The notes under the pieces were generated by a model that was given only the letters and a program-made list of their open reading frames with translations, was not told where the DNA came from and did not search any database. 64,000 nucleotides of DNA from Chlorokybus atmophyticus (Eukaryota > Streptophyta > Chlorokybophyceae > Chlorokybales > Chlorokybaceae): assembly GCA_009103225.1 (NCBI GenBank), contig RHPI01001715.1, forward strand, positions 196,606 through 260,605, in the 5' to 3' direction. Shown piece after piece: positions 56,766 to 64,000 of the stretch. Position numbers and translations under genes: made by a program. Each line of letters starts with the position of its first letter. Position 1 is the first letter of the stretch.

Positions 56766-59700
56766 CTAAGAAGCGTTTCGCAAATCAAACAAGCGGTGTT
56801 TTTGCTGTACAGAGTCATAATGCCGCAGAAGCTGCGAGAAGTTGAGGTTCGGCTCCGTGCCATGGTCTTCGCCTGGGCTTGTCGCATCACTGACAACATT
56901 TCTGCAGCAGGGGACATTGACAATCACCAAACTTACATGGAGAGTTGCTGGTGACACTGCTATTAATCACAATGCGCACCTTGAAGGTGAGGTGGCCAGC
57001 TCCTTCAGGTGCATGAATGTGTAGGTCGGGATGCTCTTCAAACGCGTGCGTAACATGCGGAAGGCCTCACTCTGCAGCAGCCACACAACGGTCACAATCT
57101 GGTGGCTCAATCTACCCATGCCAGATGCAGCAGCTGCAGCACCAACAGCCAACCTGGGGTAGGAGCATCAGCAACCCGTATAGAGTCTTCATCAAGAACG
57201 GATGTCTGTTAGGCTCCAGCAGCTGCGACAACAAGAGAAACTGAAATCTTTTAGATTGCATAACATCACACTGCTATGCACAGCAGCCATTGTGACGCGC
57301 GTGTTGTGGATATGTTCAAGGTCACTGCTTTGCGGTTTCGTGCATGACTTACAAACAACAAACCTGAAGGCGAAGATATGTGAATGTCGGTGACTCGATC
57401 AGATGCACAAGCCTATCCACCTGCGCTTGTGAAGTAAGCAGGGATGTAAGCTCACAGCCAGACTACCTGGCACGCATGCACGCACGCGCGCACGCACGCA
57501 ACCGATGACGCACACCTGCACGAGGATGCCCACACTGAGGTCAGACTGGCCGCCAAGGCGCGTGATGATGGAGCTAGCATGCGGGTACGCTTGCGCAAGG
57601 AGGCAGAGAGCAATGGCAGCAACGGGCGAGTGACACCAGCACGTGTACAGCGCGGTGAGAAGGGATGCTCCCTGAGCGCTGTGGAGAGACTGTCTCAGGG
57701 CGGCCCGCAAGGGTGCGGCCTCCTCGGACGTGAGCAGAATGATGTTCAGCGCCTGAACCATCACATCCGCAAACTCGACGTTCTCCTCCTCGGTCAGGAT
57801 GGCCGCAAGCTCCCTGTACACGCGCTCAGCGTCCAGCACCACGCAGAACCGCCTCAGCACCAGGCTGCCTCTCTTCTCCAGCAGCAGGCGCTTGCCCTCG
57901 GCGTTCCTTGGCTTGAACTGCGCCAGCAGACCTGTAAACAGTGCCCGAAATATCTTTTCGTCCTGCGCCAGTGCAGCAAGCACCGCCACTGCCCCCAAAA
58001 CAACCTGCAGAGTATGCACACAGAATCGGTGTTACAAGTCCATTGTTGTGGATGTTGATGCTCAGCAAGAAGATACAAGTCTACCTGGTCACTCGGGTCC
58101 GCCAGTATACCCAAAAGTGATGCGAAGAGGTCATCAAGCTTACCGAGAACCTGCACAGTGTGGCTGGCTGTTGTTGTGGACTGCAATGTGTAGTCGCTGT
58201 TGATGTCAAGGTGTCAATGCTTACCTGTTGTGGCTGTGCTTGCAGAAGAGCTGATATCCATTTCATGGCTTCCAGTCGCGTATGCTCCCAATCATGCTTC
58301 ATCTCTCTGAGCAGAAGGGTGCATGGCATCCCACATCATGCTGCAACAACTACCACAGCAACAAGTCCACACAACTAACCTTTGTGCCACTGCTAAGACA
58401 GCCGTGGCGTCGAACTCAGCCGGAGTCAGAAGACACTGTTCTCTCATCTCACTGTTTGTCTTTACAGCCAACTGCTGACAGACAAGACACAATCAGAGAA
58501 GTTAAGAGTGCATGCTTGCAATGATAACTTATGCGATGGGAAAGGCTGAACGCAATAGCCACAATCACACACTATGCACATACCTGTGAGATGTTTTCTG
58601 ATTTGGTTGATATGGACGCCAACAGGGCTCCCAGGATGGAAGGGTAGTAAGGGAATAGCTGCTTTCCTGCCAAATGTACAAACTCGCGCAGCTGCACAGT
58701 TGACAATATGTGAGCGCTGCTTGCCAAGTTGGCAGGGAACAAATGAAGGCCCTGCTGGTAGTCGTAACCCACCCACGTTATCGCTGTCTGTTGCGTGAAC
58801 TCATCAGATGACAAAGCCCTTGACACTAGTGTCTGGGACAACCGCCCATACGCAACGCTCTGCAACACAACAATGCCAGGTTTGCTGTGCTATGATTGTT
58901 GGGCTCAGTTCTGCTTTACACAACACCACCGCACATGGACACTGCAAATGCTGGTAGCAGTACCGGCGCGGACTTGAGTTCTTGTAGAAACTCGCCCAGT
59001 GCAGAATCTGCTTGTAGCCTTATCTCTCTGTTTGAGTCGCTTAGCATGTTGAAAAGTCCTGCGAGTACAAAGCATTGAGTGTGCGCAAGAACGCCCGCAT
59101 GAGTATGAACACCAGCGCATGCGCTGGATAAGAACTGAGACGTTGGTTAAGCATTTGCTATGCCCCTTACCGTCAAGGAAATCGGGCAAGTAAGCCAGCA
59201 TGTTTATGTCCGGCACGCTATCCAAAACAGTTACCCAGCCAACCAGAAATTGGCGCACGTACGGGTTTGGCACGCTGAGACGCTCTCGCAGCACCGGGAT
59301 GAACTTCTCAACACTATCGTACATGTGGTTCAGTTCAACGGCAAACACCCATCATGCATGCAGTGGTTGGCAACACACGCATACACCCAATCAGCACCTA
59401 AACTCTTCACTCTCCGTGACAATGTCCTGTGCATAAATCAATATCATTATTGAGCAGGTGGACATGAGTGCACAGCAGGGTGCTAGATTGACAGGAGGTC
59501 ATCAGAGTTTACCTTGACAAGGCGGTCCAGTAAATGTGCGGCATTCTGCACCATAGGGTCCGCGTCGGCGGAGAGCTTGCACAACGCGTCAAACACGTCG
59601 TTGAAGTAGCGGATGAAGTGCAAGCGCGACACCTGCGATCCGCAGGTACACCTTTTGTTGGCATCTGTGCACGCACAAAACAGAGAGAGCAAAGAACATT

Positions 59701-60686
59701 ACCAAAATAACAACAGACAAACATGCATGATGTCATGTGACTCCTGATCAACGAACCTTTGCTATGTTGTAAAGCGACTCGCATGCGTAATACCTCACGC
59801 GCCCCTCCTGATCCGTAAACAACCGCAGCACGGGTGGCACTATTCTCTGCTAGGACAGCACACACAACTGCTGTGACAACTGTAACCCGAAAGTGCAGTG
59901 CAACAGCGCAAATGAACTGTTTCTCACGTCCAAATAGGCTCCCGACTCATCAGCCAGCCCAACTGTTACAGCCGCGAGCCCAATCAACCCACCCTGTGCC
60001 ATGTTCATGATAAGCAATTGGTCAATATTGATCTGTTAATCACAGGCGCAACGACAGCATTCACCTTGCGAAAATTGGACTGTGGCGAGAATGCGTAGTC
60101 GTTGATCAGGAGGTGCAGTATGCGGTATATCTGGTCACTGTCCCTGCACGCCACGCAATGCTTGACAATGTTCTCCACCTGCCCATGGAATGCAATGCTT
60201 GAAAACAGCAATGTGATCTCTCCACCAGCCAAAGCACTGCTAACATCAGCAAGCTTAGGCCAACAACAACCATGTTCACATGCAGCTTAGTTGGCCAGCT
60301 GTACTACACTCATGCCCACACCAATGCCATACGGCGATAAAACCTTTGTTCATGCATGCACAAGGCAGCGACTAGCCATGCACGGACCAGCAAGTGTGCT
60401 TAATGAAGTGGCATGAACGCAGCAGCGGCAAGCTCACTCATTCATTATGTCAAGCATGGCTGCATGCTGGATTCGTGCGCAATAACAAGCTTGCGACTGA
60501 CTGACGGTCGGCCTCAACCTCGACTGCGGCAGCCTTGCGCTTGTCGTAGAGCTTGTCGCTGAGGGCGCGCAGTAAGGGCGGCGGGAAGACGACAGCTCCT
60601 CCAACTCCGGAAACTCCGCCCCCTCCTACTCCAGCCGATGCTCCGCTTCCACCTCCGCCACCGGGTGGGCGGGGCAACTCCCCCAT
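56766..60686 (-). CDS. VAC14: VAC14 homologue, scaffold of the PIKfyve/Fab1 complex
   Basis: Eighteen exons chain in phase: 60686-60519, 60178-60065, 59993-59928, 59846-59757, 59632-59513, 59426-59398, 59313-59171, 59058-58964, 58859-58773, 58691-58584, 58471-58380, 58306-58225, 58150-58085, 58004-57516, 57420-57364, 57222-57154, 57071-56980 and 56901-56766, giving 700 residues (human VAC14 is 782). Segments follow the family throughout: [55 protein letters not shown] then [125 protein letters not shown]14 is a HEAT-repeat scaffold binding PIKfyve and the FIG4 phosphatase, controlling PtdIns(3,5)P2 on endolysosomal or vacuolar membranes. The Gly-rich N-terminus differs from animals. The ATG at 60686 is the first in frame near the conserved start. 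Confidence 0.95.
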
Positions 60687-62859
60687 CAGCCAGGCTGCGT
60701 ATGCTGCCGCGGCTGCATGGGAGCGCCCCTTCAAAACTCTCACTCTCACTCTCGCTGCCCGTCCGCCCGCCTGTTTGCCCGCCCAGCAGCGCACTGCCCA
60801 GGCAACTCTGAGAACGCTTGCTTCCTGGTGCGCCTTAGGCCTGGCCAACACATGAGGTGGAGGCTAGTACTATAGCAACTTGCCACATTGCATGTTGTGT
60901 GTTAAACACAAGTGTTGGTTGTGCTGCGAGCATCACAACATGGGACATGTGCTTACAGTGCCGCACTGACATGCATGATAATGCATAACTTGTAAACCCC
61001 TCGATTACATATTTCCATTCCAATTATTACACATAGTATAAGAAGAAAATATAACATTACTTGTGATAGCATCACGCGATTGCATAATATGAGATACATG
61101 TTCAACTAAGGTCATTCATTGTGATAGAGTAAAGCACCGCAGGTTACTTGCAATGTGTATATAGATATGTATATATGCACATATAAATATATATATATAT
61201 ATGTCTTTTGTTCACGATAGCAATGTTGAGGTGCTAATAATCATTACTAGTAGTACAAATTAATGTTGTTTTCTAGTATACACATGCCAAACATTATCAA
61301 ACAACATTTTAAAATCACGTTGCAGTTGTTAAAAACATCTGCTTCATATGCTCAAGATATTATTTTACACAAACTTACAACGTTATGTGTGTATGTGTGT
61401 GTGTGTGTGCGTGTGTTGTACATGTGTGTGTACATATTCATATATGTACGTATTGTATCAGTTGTACGTGTACATATTTATGGACATGTTTGTGTATTGA
61501 TATATGTTTGTCAGTTTGTAAGCATATACAAATATACATGTGCATGCGTAATGACATGTAATCGCACATAGTACAAGGTTGTGCTGATACTGCAACGAGC
61601 GAATAAAACACGATGTGCGCGGTTGCGGTCCAAGCTGCACTCACTCATTGTGTGTGCTGCATGCACATCACTATACTTATGTAAAGATGACAATAAGTGC
61701 AACTATGTATACACTTAGTGTAAAAGCTATGTACCGGTATGTTTGAAGGAGGAAGGGGGGGGGGGGCATTGAAAATTGCAGAAAATGATGTATTTCATAT
61801 AAGGTTATTCTCTATCGCATGTTGTATCGATCAACAAAGCCTCAGCGAAATGCATACCTCAGGGGGGGGGCAAGTAACATGTGACAACAATTCATTACTA
61901 CTTGTAGCATTTTGCTTTGTTGAGACAAGTCCAAGCACCCTCAGCTGTTCGCTCAATACTTTCCAAGTCGGTGTTGATGGCATAACTTGGTGGAGTTCGT
62001 GACGGCGAATATCACGCGGCGTCTCTGCCGTCAAACGCCGAGTCAAACGCCCGACACATCCTGTCCGGCGCGTTGCATTCAGCCCTGTCCTTTGCAGGCA
62101 GTCAATGCCATGCAGCTTGCCAAGCTTGTGGGCCACATGCCCTGGTAGTGCCTTGCTTGTGCAGAACGTGACGACGCTGCTGCGGCCAGTCCTGTGCTGG
62201 AGGAAGAGCAGGCAAGGCTGAACTGAGGCGCAGAGCTTGCGTGGAGGTGCCGGCAGGAGAGGTGAGCAGCAGAGACGAACAAGCTGCGGTGTCTTGTCGG
62301 CGTACAATGGCTAGCGTGGTTATTGGGATGTCGTGAGATCGTCACTGCAGTGTTTGTGGCAGTATGTGAATCATACAGCAAGCTAAGTAGCAGTAAGGCA
62401 TACTTGGTGCAGGGGGCAATGGTACTGCTGACTGGTTTGACAAGTAGTCCTTGGCAAATCAACCCTGTTAGGTTGTAACATACTGCATGCAATCCTGAGT
62501 TGTTTCACTGTAACCTGTGTGCAAGAGGCAGCGTTGTTCGTCTGTGCTGATTCTGTCATGATCGATGTAAGCAAGCTTTGAGTGAGTGACTGCAGTCAGA
62601 GCGTATGCTCTCTTGGTGATGATTTGTGCTGGGCGGCCTCTCTGTCGACTTGCATACTGTTCAGCAATCTTGCGTGGAGTGATGATGCTGGTCTTCACAA
62701 ATAGTTCCCTGTTTGCATGCAGCTTTTGCCGGGCATCTCGTTCAGCTGATTGTTTTGGCCAGTGTAAAATGGCCCATGTCACCGGGTATGTGTTGCATGC
62801 CTCTGCGTGCTCTTCACCTCACCTGGTTTCGGCAGGTGTGTTCAGCTGACTAACCAACC
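60687..62859. other. intergenic between VAC14 and P450, divergent
   Basis: An AT-rich block (about 61000-61600) has an AT microsatellite near 61186-61201 and GT-rich DNA near 61387-61440. Short poly-G tracts lie at 61757-61766 and 61863-61870. A 158-codon ORF at 61831-62307 (-) has no recognisable domain. The right end holds the P450 promoter. No gene is supported. Confidence 0.45.
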
Positions 62860-63967
62860 ATGGACGTGACATATTTGCTCTACGCTGTTCTTCTGCTGGC
62901 AGCAACATATTGGCTGCTGCTGAGAACATCCCGCCGCTCTTCCAAGCTGCATTCGCCCCCCGGACCAACAGCGCTGCCAATTCTTGGCCACCTTCACTTG
63001 GTGCGAACTGCTTCCAACATTGCTGCATACCCTTGATTAAAAGCGCGCGTGCGTGTGTGCGCACTTGTTCTTCATCTACGTGCTGCCATGCGAGTGCAGT
63101 GCATGTGTCTGCGCATGCGCATGTGTATGCATGTACTTGTCTGTGCTTGTCTGTTGCTTGTGGCCATTAGGCTGTCATCATCACCAAGGTGATGACAGCC
63201 CAAATACCTGGGTTCACAGCTCACATCATGCTGACTAGTCAGTTCTATGGCAGCTGGGCACTGCACCTCACCGCTCACTTGAGAAGTTGGCGGATAAATT
63301 TGGCGGCTTGGTGCAATTACACTTTGGTTCGGTTCCAACCGTAGTGGTGTCGGATCCAAAGGCTATTGATGAGATTTTTTTGAAGCATGCAACTGTAACT
63401 AGCACTCGGCCACGCCCGCTTCCAGCAGCATTGGTAAGAACCTTCGTTTGTAATTGTCTGTAGAGGTTCATCACTGGCATGTAAGCTACTTACCTGCCTA
63501 GCTTTGTTGATAAAGCTTGTAAAGGTGAGCTGTGTGCTAGCTGTCAAGTGCCTGTATGCATGTGGTAACCATACGGTGTGCAGGAGCTGACCACACATGG
63601 CGGCGATGATGTTGCGATGGCCGAGTATGGCGACAACTGGAAAAAATTGCGCCGCATCATGCACGTGCACTTTTTGTCCAAGAATCAGATTCAGCAGTCC
63701 GAAGCCCGCATTACCACGGAAGCCAAGCATTTGTTGCAGAGTTTTTCAAAGGTAGACTGAACGTAGCCTCATTGCTGATGTGCTCGCTTGAATTTTCACA
63801 AACACGTTGACTTATGTGCAACACATGCATGCACCAGGCTGCACAGAACGATCAGGCGCTGGATCCAGGACCTGATTGTTCGTTGATGACAGTAAATGTA
63901 GTCTGGACGTTTCTCTATGGCAAAAGGTACGCCAAGACAATAGAACAGCACTTCCACGCGTATGTGC
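62860..63967 (+). CDS. cytochrome P450, N-terminal part (runs off or is cut at window end)
   Basis: Exons 62860-63000, 63254-63433, 63584-63751 and 63838 onward join in phase 0. The N-terminus is a membrane anchor (TYLLYAVLLLAATYWLLL) followed by basic residues and the proline hinge SPPGPTALPILGHLHL, standard for ER-bound eukaryotic P450s. LGTAPHRSLEKLADKFGGLV and PTVVVSDPKAIDEIF are the usual A-helix and beta-1 segments. YGDNWKKLRRIMHVHFLS gives the C-helix WxxxR that contacts the haem propionate. In exon 4 the frame continues through VVWTFLYGKRYAKTIEQHF and stops at TAG 63982, inside a 19-base sequence found also at 52522. The I-helix, ExxR and haem-binding Cys are not in the window. Substrate and P450 clan cannot be told. 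Confidence 0.88.
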
Positions 63968-63981
63968 GGGGGAGAAGGGGG

Positions 63982-64000
63982 TAGCTTTGATGCGATAAAA
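63982..64000. repeat. 19-base sequence shared with 52522-52540
   Basis: The last 19 bases of the window repeat TAGCTTTGATGCGATAAAA. They directly follow the last plausible P450 coding bases and a GGGGG run, so an inserted element or an assembly join may begin here. Confidence 0.75.

Noticed and set aside
61831-62307. 158-codon minus ORF upstream of the P450
   Set aside because: No domain, no splice context, unusual Cys/Arg composition; probably chance.

Overview
This is a eukaryotic nuclear window, most probably from a green alga or a related plastid-bearing protist. The genes are rich in spliceosomal introns, mostly GT-AG, with at least four introns that fit a GC-AG reading. Phosphoserine aminotransferase and a rhodanese carry plastid-type N-terminal extensions. 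A full-length FOP/CEP43-type centriolar protein implies basal bodies. The species cannot be named from the sequence. Exon chains below were built by matching splice sites to reading phase and to family alignments recalled from knowledge; no search was run.

Region 1-33 kb is a normal host gene neighbourhood. In order: the 3' part of a CCHC zinc-knuckle protein of the ZCCHC7/AIR type (+), a coiled-coil protein (-), an F-box/WD40 protein (+), a FOP/CEP43 homologue (+), elongation factor 1B gamma (-), a gamma-glutamylcyclotransferase-like protein with a C-terminal membrane segment (+), a rhodanese-like protein (+, with an assembly gap in one intron), a secreted six-hairpin glycosidase-like protein (-) and plastid phosphoserine aminotransferase (-). 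A previously unnamed MITE-like element (20.6-20.9 kb) and many perfect short-loop hairpins lie between the genes.

Region 36-48 kb is the accessory part. A large DNA transposon has a transposase resembling the fungal Plavaka group. Between hairpin-rich flanks it also carries a cytosine-5 DNA methyltransferase with Cys-rich and Tudor-like N-terminal parts, a RING-finger protein, an OTU-type cysteine protease and further zinc-finger/coiled-coil ORFs. A second unknown multi-exon gene lies just outside (46.5-48.3 kb). Several of these genes are open over long stretches but interrupted by single in-frame stop codons. I read this as recent decay dominated by base substitution. The combination of DNA methylation and ubiquitin-modifying activities on one transposon is the most interesting system here.

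Region 48-56 kb is AT-richer and gene-poor. It holds an exact 53-bp-period tandem array, a three-exon relic of VAC14, hairpins and an unrecognised two-exon gene end. Region 56.8-60.7 kb is a complete 18-exon VAC14 gene (PIKfyve-complex scaffold) with a 29-nt microexon. The window ends in the first four exons of a cytochrome P450. Its reading frame stops where a 19-base sequence also present at 52.5 kb begins.
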